The translations under genes and the position numbers were made by a program. Source: Salinibacterium amurskyense (GTDB taxonomy: Bacteria > Actinomycetota > Actinomycetes > Actinomycetales > Microbacteriaceae). Taken from it: 64,000 bases of DNA. Below are positions 8,329 to 17,209 of the stretch, in pieces (within the stretch, counting starts at the first letter, position 1; every line of letters begins with the position of its first letter). The notes under the pieces are model-generated. The model searched no databases, was not told the DNA's origin, and saw nothing but the letters and a program-made list of their open reading frames with translations. The stretch lies in NCBI RefSeq assembly GCF_002797685.1, contig NZ_PGFH01000002.1, forward strand, positions 372,001 through 436,000. The letters run 5' to 3'.

Positions 8329-9372
8329 ATGACAAGTGCAGCCCCCGCCGAAACTCTCGCGGTCACGATTCACGCTCAAGATGACTTGCGCGTGGAGAGC
8401 ATTCCGTTGGCCGCTCCGGCCGCCGACGAAGCCGTGATCCAGATTGCGTTCGGCGGGGTCTGCGGGTCTGACCTGCACTACTGGTCGCACGGTGCGGCGG
8501 GGGAGTCGATTCTCAAGGCGCCGATGATCCTCGGCCATGAGGTTGTCGGCACCGTCATCCAGCAGGCTGCTGATGGCACCGGCCCTGTCGCGGGAACGGC
8601 CGTGGCCGTGCATCCGGCAACCCCCGGCGGCACCGAGCCTCGCTGGCCCGAAGACCGCCCCAACCTTTCGCCCGGCTGCACCTACCTCGGCAGCGCGGCA
8701 CGCTTCCCGCACACGGAAGGTGCCTTCGCCGAGTTCGTTACTTTGCCCAGCCGGATGCTGCGAGCACTCCCCAGCTCGTTGACCCTGCGCGATGCCGCCC
8801 TCGTCGAACCCGCCAGCGTGGCCTGGCATGCCGTCTCGCGTGCCGGTGACGTTCGCGGAAAACGGGCTCTCGTCATTGGCGCTGGCCCCATCGGTGCCCT
8901 CATCGTCGCCGTGCTCAAGCGTGCCGGCGCTAGCGAGATCGTGGCCGTCGACATGTTCGCTGGCCCCCTCGCCATCGCCCGCCAGGTCGGAGCAACAGAA
9001 ACTCTTCACGCCACCGACGTGGATGCCATCGCCGCCGTCGACGCCGACATCGTCTTCGAATCATCGGGCAGCTACCGCGGCCTCGAGTCGGCCGTGCGCG
9101 GAGCAACTCGTGGCGGCCGCGTGGTCATGGTGGGGCTCTTGCCCTCCGGCCAGCAGCCCGCACTCATCTCTCTTGCCATCACGCGTGAGCTCGAACTCGT
9201 CGGGTCATTCCGCTTCAGCGACGAGATCGACGAAGTGATTGCGGCGCTCGCGGACGGCAGCCTCGTTGTCGCGCCGATCGTGACGCACGAGTTCGCGGCA
9301 TCCGACGCTCATGAAGCCTTTGCCGTTGCTAAGGACTCGGAGAACAGTGGAAAGGTTCTGCTGCGCTTCTAG
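8329..9372 (+). CDS. idnD: L-idonate 5-dehydrogenase-like medium-chain alcohol dehydrogenase
   Basis: The 347-residue protein is a medium-chain dehydrogenase with the catalytic zinc segment GGVCGSDLHYW, the GHEVVG motif and the nucleotide-binding GAGPIGAL. It would oxidise L-idonate to 5-ketogluconate, which the preceding SDR reduces to gluconate. The region that in E. coli IdnD carries the four structural-zinc cysteines (about residues 88-122 here) has only one cysteine, so the structural zinc site is lost. The start at 8329 is chosen because conserved sequence begins there; the open frame extends further upstream inside the SDR gene but is not family-like. Confidence 0.87.
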   Translation: MTSAAPAETLAVTIHAQDDLRVESIPLAAPAADEAVIQIAFGGVCGSDLHYWSHGAAGESILKAPMILGHEVVGTVIQQAADGTGPVAGTAVAVHPATPGGTEPRWPEDRPNLSPGCTYLGSAARFPHTEGAFAEFVTLPSRMLRALPSSLTLRDAALVEPASVAWHAVSRAGDVRGKRALVIGAGPIGALIVAVLKRAGASEIVAVDMFAGPLAIARQVGATETLHATDVDAIAAVDADIVFESSGSYRGLESAVRGATRGGRVVMVGLLPSGQQPALISLAITRELELVGSFRFSDEIDEVIAALADGSLVVAPIVTHEFAASDAHEAFAVAKDSENSGKVLLRF

Positions 9373-9428
9373 GGCGCTGGGCTTGCGGCGTGCTGCGTTT
9401 ATAGCGCGCTGGGTTTCTTGCGCGACGT

Positions 9429-10145
9429 TTAGTCGAGGAAGATACGCGGTTCGCCGGCCCAGATGGGTTCGACTTCTTCAATCGTGCGGCTCATGATGCG
9501 TTCCATGGAGGCGAACGCGTCGGCCGGGCGCTTGCCCTGGATGGCATCCGCAACATCCACGTGGAGTTGCAGCGCTTCTTCGTGCGGGGTCGACGGCATG
9601 AGCCCACGGTGGGTGCGGCCCGTCAGCACTTCGGCGATCACGCGGTCGAGACGTGCGAACATCTCGTTGCCGCTCGCGGCAAGAACCAGTGAATGAAAGC
9701 GGATGTCGAGCTCAAGAAACAGCTCCAGGTCGCCGGAGCGCCCCACGGCCCGCATTCGCGCGGCCAACGCCAGTAGCTCGCCGGCTGCTTCGTCGGAGGC
9801 GTGCAGGGCTGCGAGTTTCGCGGCCTGCGGTTCGATGGCGCTGCGCAGCTCGGTGAGGGAGCGCAGTTGGCGTCCGTTCTCGGCCTGCTCGAGGCGCCAC
9901 CGGATCACGAGTGGGTCGTAGAGGCTCCACTCTGACATCGGCAGCACGCGCATCCCGACCCGCTTGACGGAGGCCACCATGCCGAGCGATTGCAGCACAC
10001 GCACGGCTTCACGAACGACCGAACGCGAGACGCTGTAACGCTCTTCGAGCTGCTCGGCGAGGATCGTGGATTCAGGGGAGATCTCGCCTGAAACGATGCT
10101 GAGCCCGAGATCGTTGAGCACGCGTGCGTGAAGACTTCCGGGCAT
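9429..10145 (-). CDS. FadR-subfamily GntR-type transcriptional regulator
   Basis: The 238-residue protein has an N-terminal winged helix-turn-helix (residues 5-70, with LAEQLEERYSVSRSVVREAV as recognition part) and a C-terminal all-helical FCD ligand domain containing ELDIRFHSLVLAASGN, whose Asp/His residues usually bind metal and sugar acids. It faces the gluconate/idonate operon tail to tail and is its most likely repressor, with gluconate or 6-phosphogluconate as inducer (inference). A TACTCT box six bases before the ATG suggests a leaderless transcript. Confidence 0.9.
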   Translation of the reverse strand: MPGSLHARVLNDLGLSIVSGEISPESTILAEQLEERYSVSRSVVREAVRVLQSLGMVASVKRVGMRVLPMSEWSLYDPLVIRWRLEQAENGRQLRSLTELRSAIEPQAAKLAALHASDEAAGELLALAARMRAVGRSGDLELFLELDIRFHSLVLAASGNEMFARLDRVIAEVLTGRTHRGLMPSTPHEEALQLHVDVADAIQGKRPADAFASMERIMSRTIEEVEPIWAGEPRIFLD

Positions 10146-10206
10146 GCATCAAGAGTAGTGGTTCTGTAGCGCTCATTGAGTGGTCCCCAGTGTCCGGGAT
10201 TCGTGG

Positions 10207-10234
10207 CTGACAGCAGCGATTAACCGTGTAAACT
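10207..10234 (+). promoter_or_regulatory. Promoter of rplY
   Basis: CTGACA (5 of 6 matches to TTGACA), a 16-base spacer and TAAACT form one of the best sigma-70-like promoters in the window. Confidence 0.6.
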
Positions 10235-10255
10235 CAGCAGTTGAACTTCGGCGAG

Positions 10256-10349
10256 GGAACCATTGGGTTCCGTTATCGACGCGGCGGGCAAGTCTCAGGA
10301 CTATTTCCTCACAGGGCTTTTCCTCACGCGGCAGATCTATGGTCTGCCG
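10256..10349 (+). promoter_or_regulatory. Structured 5' leader of rplY
   Basis: Two perfect hairpins lie in the leader: GGAACC/GGTTCC with a 4-base loop at 10256-10271 and CGGCAGA/TCTGCCG with a 7-base loop at 10329-10349. Between them TTTCCTCAC occurs twice (10304-10312 and 10319-10327). This may be an autoregulatory binding site for L25 or an attenuator; no known Rfam class is recognised. Confidence 0.4.
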
Positions 10350-10459
10350 GCGTTCGAGTTGAACTACAGACAATGATCTGGGCACTGAGCCCGCCACGAG
10401 CACTCCGTTCGTCGCAGGCGCGGAGCCCACAACAGACTTCGGTCTCACAGGAGAAAACT

Positions 10460-11080
10460 ATGGCTAAGCCAGGCGTAAACCACGTTGTTACAGATGCTCG
10501 TGAATCCTTCGGTAAGGGTGCTGCTCGTAAGCTCCGTGCCCTCGGCAAGATTCCTGCCGTCATTTACGGTCACGGCACCGACCCCATCCACGTTGCCCTT
10601 CCGGGCCACGAGATCGCTCTGATCCTGCGTAAGTCGAACCAGATCTTGGACCTCGACATCAACGGCAAGAGCCAGCTCGCCCTCGTGAAGGACGTTCAGA
10701 AGGACCCCGTTCGCCAGATCATCGAGCACATTGACCTCGTTGTCATCCGCAAGGGTGAAAAGGTCATCGTTGACGTGCCGATCCACGTCACCGGCGAATC
10801 GGCTCCTGGCACCCTTGCCAACCTCGACGCACCGACCATCTCGGTCGAAGCTGAAGCAACTCACATTCCTGAGTACTTCACCGTTGACATCGAGGGCCGC
10901 GAAGAAGGCGCTCACATCTACGCTGCCGACGTCGAGCTCATCGAGGGCTCGAACCTGCTCTCCGACCCCGAGCTTCTCGTTGTCGCTGTCAGCATGCCGC
11001 GTGCCTCGGTTGAAGCCGAAGCTGCTGAAGAAGAAGCCGCAGCTGTTGCTGCAGACGCCGCAACTGAGGCTGCTGAATAA
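10460..11080 (+). CDS. rplY: 50S ribosomal protein L25 / general stress protein Ctc
   Basis: L25 binds 5S rRNA. The 206-residue product is the long TL5/CTC form: an N-terminal 5S-binding domain of about 95 residues ([20 protein letters not shown]), a C-terminal beta domain, and an Ala/Glu-rich acidic tail. AGGAG at 10449-10453 precedes the ATG at 10460 by six bases, and conserved sequence starts there. It is followed 26 bases later by pth, a common actinobacterial pairing of translation genes. The long upstream leader suggests specific regulation. Confidence 0.94.
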   Translation: MAKPGVNHVVTDARESFGKGAARKLRALGKIPAVIYGHGTDPIHVALPGHEIALILRKSNQILDLDINGKSQLALVKDVQKDPVRQIIEHIDLVVIRKGEKVIVDVPIHVTGESAPGTLANLDAPTISVEAEATHIPEYFTVDIEGREEGAHIYAADVELIEGSNLLSDPELLVVAVSMPRASVEAEAAEEEAAAVAADAATEAAE

Positions 11081-11106
11081 TCAGATTCTTCCGCAAGCGA
11101 GAAATC

Positions 11107-11688
11107 GTGGATGACCAATGGTTAGTAGTCGGGCTCGGTAACCCCGGGCCCGGCTACGCTGGTAATCGCCACAACGTGGGCCACATGGTGTTGGCTCACT
11201 TGGCCGACGAACTGTCGGCCACTTTCAAGAACCACAAAGCGAACGCTGCCGTGGCCGAAGGCCGCAGCTTTGGGGATGGACCCAAGCTGATTCTGGCTAA
11301 GCCCAATTCCTTCATGAACCTGTCGGGCGGGCCCACCGCCGCACTCATGCGGTTCTACAAGATTCCAGTTGAGCGTCTTATCGTCGTGCACGATGAACTC
11401 GACATCGACTTCGACACCGTGAAGCTCAAGACCGGTGGCGGCCACGGAGGCCACAACGGCATCCGCGATATTGCCGCTGCAGTCGGTTCTCCCGACTTCA
11501 CGCGCGTTCGCGTCGGCATTGGCCGCCCTCCCGGCCGCCAGCCGGCCGCTGATTTCGTTCTCCGAGACTTCTCGGGCGACGAGCGCAAGGTGCTGCCGAA
11601 CCTCCTGGGTGACGCTGCGGATGCCGTAGCTATGGTCGCCAAAGAGGGTCTCGAAGCAGCCCAACAGCGTTTCCACAGCCCGCGCTAG
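11107..11688 (+). CDS. pth: Peptidyl-tRNA hydrolase
   Basis: Pth recycles tRNA from prematurely released peptidyl-tRNA. The 193-residue protein begins with the family hallmark [20 protein letters not shown], in which Asn and His are catalytic residues, and continues with [10 protein letters not shown] and [10 protein letters not shown]. Length is normal. GTG at 11107 directly precedes the conserved strand. It follows rplY closely and precedes mfd, the usual actinobacterial order. Confidence 0.96.
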   Translation: MDDQWLVVGLGNPGPGYAGNRHNVGHMVLAHLADELSATFKNHKANAAVAEGRSFGDGPKLILAKPNSFMNLSGGPTAALMRFYKIPVERLIVVHDELDIDFDTVKLKTGGGHGGHNGIRDIAAAVGSPDFTRVRVGIGRPPGRQPAADFVLRDFSGDERKVLPNLLGDAADAVAMVAKEGLEAAQQRFHSPR

Positions 11689-11695
11689 TTCTGCG

Positions 11696-11720
11696 GCTGC
11701 GCTGCGCTGCGCTGCGCTGC
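11696..11720. repeat. Tandem pentanucleotide (GCTGC)x5
   Basis: Five exact head-to-tail copies of GCTGC lie between pth and mfd, 95 bases before the mfd start. It is non-coding and could vary in copy number by slippage. Confidence 0.85.
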
Positions 11721-11803
11721 GCCGACCTCGAGCGTTGCCGCGCAAATCGTGCAATCCTGCTGCGCTGTGGGTGAACTCTCATCGCGGCGTCGGTGGCCGC
11801 GAG

Positions 11804-11809
11804 TAGAGT
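11804..11809 (+). promoter_or_regulatory. Candidate -10 box for leaderless mfd
   Basis: TAGAGT lies six bases before the GTG start at 11816 with no Shine-Dalgarno sequence between. Confidence 0.5.
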
Positions 11810-11815
11810 AATCCG

Positions 11816-14800
11816 GTGACTCTCGACGGAATTATCTCAGCGCTTTCGCGCGCCCAAACTGTAGAGAGCGCCCTGCGTTACTCGCAGCGCAGCGCCGACT
11901 TCTCCCTCGTCGAAGGGTTACGGGCGCCCCTTATCGGCGGCCTGCTTACGGCCTCTGACGCTCCGCGCTCGATGCTCGCGGTGACCGCTACCGGTCGCGA
12001 ATCTGAATCGCTGCGCCGCTCGCTCGCGAGCTATCTTCCCGACGCTCAAATCGTGGAGTTCCCCGCTTGGGAGACTCTGCCGCACGAGCGACTGAGCCCG
12101 AGTGCCGAAACGGTCGGCAAGCGCATGCAGGCGCTGCGCGACCTGGCTAAGTGGCAAGCTAACCCGGTTGGCCAGTTTGTGCTGGTGGCATCCGTGCGGG
12201 CAGCGCTGCAGCCCATCGCCGACAACCTCATCACGATCGAGCCGGTCATGCTCACGAAGGGCGGTCGCAACTACGACCTCTCCGCGCTCTCGGAGCGCCT
12301 CGTGGCACTGGCATATTCCCGTGTCGACATGGTGACTCGCCGTGGTGAATTCGCGGTGCGCGGCGGCATCCTCGACGTCTTTGCGCCCAACCACGAGCAT
12401 CCGCTTCGTCTTGAATTCTTCGGCGATGAGCTCGAGCAGATGCGCGAGTTCTCGGTCGCCGACCAGCGGTCAATTGATGGCGACATCGAGTACGCCGAAC
12501 TTGTGCCGAGCCGTGAGCTTCTGCTCAGCGATTCGGTGCGCCAACGTGCCCGCGAAATGCAGCACGAGTTTCCGAGCCTCTCCACAATGCTGGCCAAGAT
12601 TGCCGAGGGCATTCCCGTCGATGGCATGGAGTCGCTCGCGCCCGCTCTCGTCGACAAGCTCGTGCCACTGACGCATTACCTTCCCGCGGATGCCGCCATT
12701 GCGGTTCTCTCGCCCGAGAAGGTGTCGTCGCGTGCTGTGAACCTCGCCGAAACCAACCAAGAATTCTTGAGTGCTGCGTGGAATGCCGCGACTGCTGGCG
12801 CCGAAGCGCCCATCGACTTGGATGCCGGTGACTTTGTCACGCTCACCAAGCTTCGCGCGTCTGCAGGGGATCGCCCCTGGTGGACCCTCAGCACCTTCGA
12901 CTCGGGCGAAGCGGATGCCGCGAACCTGATTGATGCCGCAGAAGAAGCATCTGAATACGTGCGCATCGATGCCACCGCCACGCCCTCGTTCGCAGGAACC
13001 CTCGACGGCGCCCTCGACCACGTCGGCACGTTACTCGCCGACGGTTGGACGGTGGCGATCGTCGCCGAAGGCGCCGGGCTCGTGGAGCGCACGGCCGATC
13101 TGCTGGGGGAGCGCGAACTCTCCGGGCGCGCGGTTGACGCATTCCCCGAGACCACAGAACCCGGGGTTGCTTACTTGCTGAGGGCATCCGTCGATCATGG
13201 TTTTGCCATGCCCGAAGCGAAGCTGGCGGTGCTGAGCGAGGGCGAATTCTTTGGCCGTTCTGTCGGCTACGCCTCGCGCCCGGCGCGCAAGCTCGCCACC
13301 CGCCGTAAGAATGTCGTCGACCCGCTGCAGCTCAAGAGTGGCGATCACGTGGTGCACCAGACCCACGGCATCGGCAAGTTCATCGAACTCGTCACGCGGC
13401 AGGTCAGCACGGGCGGCCGCAATGCGGTCAAGACGCAGCGCGAATTCCTAGTGCTGGAGTACGCGCCCAACAAGCGCGGTTACCCCGGCGACAAGCTCTA
13501 TGTACCTACCGATCAGCTCGATCTGCTGTCGCGTTATGTTGGCGGCGAAGCCCCCTCGCTCAACAAGATGGGCGGCTCCGATTGGTCGGCAGCCAAGAGC
13601 AAGGCGCGCAAGGCTGTTCGCGACATCGCTGTGGAGCTCGTCAAGCTGTACAGCGCGCGCATGGCCAGCAAGGGCCACGCTTTCGGGCCGGATACCCCGT
13701 GGCAGCGCGAGCTTGAGGAAGCCTTCGCCTACGCCGAAACCCCCGACCAGCTGACGACGATTGACGAAGTCAAAGCCGACATGCAGAGCCCGGTTCCGAT
13801 GGACCGCCTGCTCAGCGGAGACGTCGGTTACGGCAAGACCGAGGTTGCCGTTCGCGCCGCCTTCAAGGCTGTGCAGGATGGCAAGCAGGTCGCCATGATC
13901 GTGCCGACCACTTTGCTCGTGCGTCAGCACATGGAGACCTTCGCCGATCGCTTTGCCGGCTTCCCCGTGCACTTGCGCGCGCTCAGCCGCTTCCAGACCG
14001 AGAAGGAGTCCCGCGAAACGGTAGCGGGCCTCGCCGACGGCACCGTGGATGTCGTCATCGGCACCCACCGTCTCCTTTCCAAGAGCGTCGCGTTCAAAGA
14101 CCTCGGGCTCGTCATCATCGACGAAGAGCAGCGCTTCGGCGTTGAGCACAAGGATGCTCTCAAGAAGCTCAAGACCAACGTCGACATCCTGGCGATGACG
14201 GCAACCCCGATTCCGCGCACGCTGGAGATGGCCGTCACCGGCATCCGCGAAATGTCGACGCTGGCGACTCCGCCAGAAGACCGGCATCCGATCCTCAGCT
14301 TCGTCGGTCCATACTCTGAGCGTCAGGTTGGTGCGGCAATTCGCCGCGAACTGCTGCGCGAAGGCCAAGTGTTTTACGTGCACAACCGCGTGAGCTCGAT
14401 CAACCGGGTGGCGGCGAAGATTGCCGAGCTGGTTCCGGATGCTCGTATCGCGATCGCCCACGGCCAGATGCCCGAAGCCGCACTCGAGCAAGTGATGGTC
14501 GACTTTTGGGATCGCAAGTTTGACGTGCTCGTCTCGACCACGATTGTGGAAACCGGGCTCGACATCCCGAACGCCAACACGCTCATCATCGACCGTGCTG
14601 ACAAGTACGGCCTCAGCCAACTGCACCAGTTGCGTGGTCGAGTGGGTCGTGGTCGTGAGCGCGCCTACGCGTATTTCCTCTACGACGAAGAGAAGCCGCT
14701 GAGCGAAACTGCCCACGAGCGTCTCGACACCATCGCGGCCAACAATGAGCTCGGCGCCGGTATGCAGATCGCCATGAAGGACCTCGAAATTCGTGGTGCC

Positions 14801-15505
14801 GGAAACCTGCTCGGTGGCGAACAGTCTGGCCACATTGCCGGGGTGGGTTTCGACTTGTACTTGCGGATGATCGGCGAGGCCGTCTCCACCTTCCGCGGTG
14901 ATGTTGCCGAAGGTCAGACCGAGCTGCGCCTCGAACTGCCAGTGGATGCCAGCATCCCCGAAGACTACGTCGAGAGCGAGCGCCTGCGGCTCGAGGCGTA
15001 CCAGAAGCTCTCGACGGCAAGCTCGCCATCGGCAGCCGCGGACAGCATCGATCGCGTGCTCGAAGAGCTCACTGACCGATACGGCGAGCCGCCCGAGGAA
15101 GTGAAACACCTCATCGCGGTGTCACGTTTGCGCCGGATGTCTCAGCGCTTGAAGCTGAGCGAAGTGGTCGTCATGGGCGACAAGCTGCGCATCGCACCCG
15201 CCGATCTTCTCGACTCTAAGCAAGTGCGATTGCAACGCATGTACCCGGGTTCGAAGTACCATTCGGCAGCGTCCACGGCGATCATTCCTCTGCCGACCGG
15301 GGTCGATGATGGCGCGCTCATCGAGTGGACGAAAGACCTCCTCGTGTCGGTGTTTGGCGCTCAAGACACTGTCGACGAACTCAAGGAAGTTGCTCTCGCG
15401 GCGGAAGCTGCCGAGAAGCTCGCGGTCGACAAGGCAGCGGCGAAAGCGGCTGAACGATCGAAAGCGGGCAAGGACGCTGGCTCGGCATCCACCGCCACGA
15501 AGTAG
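11816..15505 (+). CDS. mfd: Transcription-repair coupling factor Mfd
   Basis: Mfd removes RNA polymerase stalled at DNA lesions and recruits UvrA. The 1229-residue protein has the UvrB-like N-terminal module, the RNA polymerase-interacting domain with KSGDHVVHQTHGIGKF at about residue 505, the translocase with Walker A GDVGYGKTE at about 669 and the DEEQ box in IIDEEQRFGVEH at about 767, helicase motif VI QLRGRVGRGRERAYAYF, and a C-terminal TRCF domain ending in an Ala/Lys-rich tail. Length is slightly above the typical 1150-1200. The start is GTG preceded by a -10-like TAGAGT, so translation is probably leaderless. Confidence 0.97.
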   Translation: MTLDGIISALSRAQTVESALRYSQRSADFSLVEGLRAPLIGGLLTASDAPRSMLAVTATGRESESLRRSLASYLPDAQIVEFPAWETLPHERLSPSAETVGKRMQALRDLAKWQANPVGQFVLVASVRAALQPIADNLITIEPVMLTKGGRNYDLSALSERLVALAYSRVDMVTRRGEFAVRGGILDVFAPNHEHPLRLEFFGDELEQMREFSVADQRSIDGDIEYAELVPSRELLLSDSVRQRAREMQHEFPSLSTMLAKIAEGIPVDGMESLAPALVDKLVPLTHYLPADAAIAVLSPEKVSSRAVNLAETNQEFLSAAWNAATAGAEAPIDLDAGDFVTLTKLRASAGDRPWWTLSTFDSGEADAANLIDAAEEASEYVRIDATATPSFAGTLDGALDHVGTLLADGWTVAIVAEGAGLVERTADLLGERELSGRAVDAFPETTEPGVAYLLRASVDHGFAMPEAKLAVLSEGEFFGRSVGYASRPARKLATRRKNVVDPLQLKSGDHVVHQTHGIGKFIELVTRQVSTGGRNAVKTQREFLVLEYAPNKRGYPGDKLYVPTDQLDLLSRYVGGEAPSLNKMGGSDWSAAKSKARKAVRDIAVELVKLYSARMASKGHAFGPDTPWQRELEEAFAYAETPDQLTTIDEVKADMQSPVPMDRLLSGDVGYGKTEVAVRAAFKAVQDGKQVAMIVPTTLLVRQHMETFADRFAGFPVHLRALSRFQTEKESRETVAGLADGTVDVVIGTHRLLSKSVAFKDLGLVIIDEEQRFGVEHKDALKKLKTNVDILAMTATPIPRTLEMAVTGIREMSTLATPPEDRHPILSFVGPYSERQVGAAIRRELLREGQVFYVHNRVSSINRVAAKIAELVPDARIAIAHGQMPEAALEQVMVDFWDRKFDVLVSTTIVETGLDIPNANTLIIDRADKYGLSQLHQLRGRVGRGRERAYAYFLYDEEKPLSETAHERLDTIAANNELGAGMQIAMKDLEIRGAGNLLGGEQSGHIAGVGFDLYLRMIGEAVSTFRGDVAEGQTELRLELPVDASIPEDYVESERLRLEAYQKLSTASSPSAAADSIDRVLEELTDRYGEPPEEVKHLIAVSRLRRMSQRLKLSEVVVMGDKLRIAPADLLDSKQVRLQRMYPGSKYHSAASTAIIPLPTGVDDGALIEWTKDLLVSVFGAQDTVDELKEVALAAEAAEKLAVDKAAAKAAERSKAGKDAGSASTATK

Positions 15506-15512
15506 CTGACGC

Positions 15513-16394
15513 TTAGGGCCGCGTCGCTTCTGGCGCGGGCGTCTCAGCAGCCGTCTCAGCAGCCGTCTCTGAAGCGACGGGGACGGGCTTCGGCTTCGGT
15601 GTGAACGCGAGCGGGTTGCGGCGACCATCGATGCGGTGGACGCCTCCGATCGCCATGGGAATGAGCACGAGCGAGCGTAGGTCGATCAGTGCGTGGGCGA
15701 TGATCGTCACAAGAATGCTTCCGGTGAGCACGTAGATGGCCATGAAAATGGCACCGAGCACTGTTGTGACGATGATGCCGGTCAGGCCTTGGTATGAGTG
15801 CATGAGGCCGAACAGCAGAAGACTGACGACGATAGCGACTACAGCGTTGCCGGTTGTCGCGAATAGCAGCGCTGGCAAAGCGAGCCTGAACAGCAGCTCT
15901 TCGACGACTCCGGCGTTGATCGAGAGCAGCCCGCCCAGCACGAGCTCCTGACGGTTGCGGGGGAGGATGGCTTGAACGTCGCCGACGCTCACCACCTCTT
16001 CGCCCTCCTTGCGCACGGAAATGATGGCGAGAACAGTGACGGCGATGAATCCGATTGCGAGCCCTGCGAGAACCCCAGCGGTCACGGTGGGACGTGCGGC
16101 AAGGACGCCGAGTAGCCACGCCACCCACGGCCAGGCCTGCACCTCGGTGAGCAGGGGAGCGGCGAAAGCTCCGCTGGCTAGGAGAGTCGCCAGAGCGAGG
16201 CCGCCGAAGAGTGAGAACGAGATCAGCAGCCAGCGGCGCAGCATTAGTTGGCGTCGCTTAGTGGTACGAAAACGCTTGAAGCGGCGGTACTCGCGCTGGT
16301 CGCGGCGGAAGGTTCTCAGGGCTAGTGCTGTCAGCACGCCGACGAGTACGACCCACAGCAGGGCGAGCATGAGCGGGTTGGCGGGGTCGAGCAT
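15513..16394 (-). CDS. CPBP-family intramembrane glutamic protease
   Basis: The 293-residue polytopic membrane protein has the CPBP/ABI (type II CAAX protease) motifs: EELLFR in the third quarter, GLMHSYQG with its histidine, and HALIDLR. These residues form the intramembrane active site of Rce1-like enzymes; in bacteria the family includes self-immunity proteins and proteases of unknown substrate. An N-terminal helix is followed by a basic loop rich in Arg/Lys. The last 25 residues are an Ala-Glu-Thr-Pro repeat encoded by a 12-base tandem repeat. It ends 7 bases from the convergent mfd stop. Confidence 0.87.
   Translation of the reverse strand: MLDPANPLMLALLWVVLVGVLTALALRTFRRDQREYRRFKRFRTTKRRQLMLRRWLLISFSLFGGLALATLLASGAFAAPLLTEVQAWPWVAWLLGVLAARPTVTAGVLAGLAIGFIAVTVLAIISVRKEGEEVVSVGDVQAILPRNRQELVLGGLLSINAGVVEELLFRLALPALLFATTGNAVVAIVVSLLLFGLMHSYQGLTGIIVTTVLGAIFMAIYVLTGSILVTIIAHALIDLRSLVLIPMAIGGVHRIDGRRNPLAFTPKPKPVPVASETAAETAAETPAPEATRP
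15541..15570. repeat. 12-base tandem repeat in the CPBP protease tail
   Basis: GTCTCAGCAGCC is repeated two and a half times within the coding sequence. It keeps the frame and adds Ala-Ala-Glu-Thr units, so copy changes would alter tail length only. Confidence 0.7.
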
Positions 16395-16474
16395 GCACCA
16401 ATCGTGCCATGGTCAGGCTGGATGCCCCAGTTGGTTCGTGATCCCCGTCTCGCGGGGTGAAAACTGCTCGGAGG

Positions 16475-17128
16475 TTAGCAGGAACCCCACATGCCGAGTT
16501 TCGCCGCGTACGCGTCGTCTTCGGCGTTGCGCAGCTCGGGCCAGAAGCGGTCGTTGAGCCCCACTTTGAGGGCCTCGGCGGCGCCCAGCTCGACCATGGC
16601 TAGGTTTACGAGCGTGCCATCCTGGAGGTAGACGTACAGCAGCGAGCGGCCGTACCGGTCCTCGGGTTCACGATCTTCGAGTGCCCACACGTCGGTTCCT
16701 TCGGGTAGAAAGTCGCGGAGCAGTTCGCGAGCTTCGACTCCGTAGCATTCTTCAGCATCCGGTCGCTGCTGGCTGGCGAGTTCGGGGGTGTCGAGTCCGA
16801 TGAGACGTACCTTCAGTTCCTCGGCGCTCCCGTTGTCGAGGTAGAGGGTGTCGCCATCATGCACATAGGTGACGGTCGCTGCAAAAGCGCCAGACGGGAT
16901 GTCGTTGCCAGTGGCATTTTCGGTCTCGTTTTCGGCATCAATGTCGGGGTCTGTCGACGATGATTCGGATGCCGAACGTGAGCCTTCCGTGCTGCCCACC
17001 AGGGACGCACCATCGCTGTGTGATTCGGGCGAAGTAGCACTCGAGTATGCGGCAATAGCGGCGCCGCCCACGAGGGCGAGCACGATGATGACGCTGACGA
17101 GGCGAGAACGTTTGTGGGGAGCAGACAC
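16475..17128 (-). CDS. Secreted or membrane-anchored thermonuclease-family protein
   Basis: The 217-residue protein has an N-terminal hydrophobic anchor or signal (about residues 10-30), a Ser/Glu-rich linker to about residue 78, and a staphylococcal nuclease-like OB fold. Active-site equivalents are visible: YVHDGDTL, KVRLIGLDTPE with the first Arg, EDREPEDRYGR with Glu/Asp and the second Arg. It would cut DNA or RNA outside the membrane with calcium. The start is GTG at 17128. There is an extra Cys near GLDTPE and a terminal Cys that might form a disulfide. Its neighbours on the same strand, an SGNH-like gene and a CPBP protease, give no clear pathway. Confidence 0.9.
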   Translation of the reverse strand: MSAPHKRSRLVSVIIVLALVGGAAIAAYSSATSPESHSDGASLVGSTEGSRSASESSSTDPDIDAENETENATGNDIPSGAFAATVTYVHDGDTLYLDNGSAEELKVRLIGLDTPELASQQRPDAEECYGVEARELLRDFLPEGTDVWALEDREPEDRYGRSLLYVYLQDGTLVNLAMVELGAAEALKVGLNDRFWPELRNAEDDAYAAKLGMWGSC

Positions 17129-17209
17129 GCCACGATTCTCGCATGCGCGCGCGTCACTATCGCGGGTAGCGGAGGCTCAGCCGCGTAACGTTACCGAGTT
17201 GTCGTCGCC

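Larger units (their letters stand above)
10146..10459. other. Intergenic region between the FCD regulator and rplY
   Basis: The 314 bases hold two outward promoters. On the minus side, the -10 TACTCT (10152-10157 on the plus strand as AGAGTA) serves the regulator. On the plus side, CTGACA at 10207-10212 and TAAACT at 10229-10234 would start rplY near 10241, leaving a leader of about 219 bases. The longer open frame from 10241 that runs into rplY is not ribosomal-protein-like and is rejected as coding. Confidence 0.6.

Noticed and set aside
10241-10459. N-terminal extension of rplY by 73 codons
   Set aside because: The added sequence is not L25-like, the ATG at 10460 has a strong SD, and a promoter places the transcript start near 10241.
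13448-15109. 553-codon open frame antisense to mfd
   Set aside because: High-GC genes often lack stops on the opposite strand; the product is low-complexity and mfd is unambiguous.
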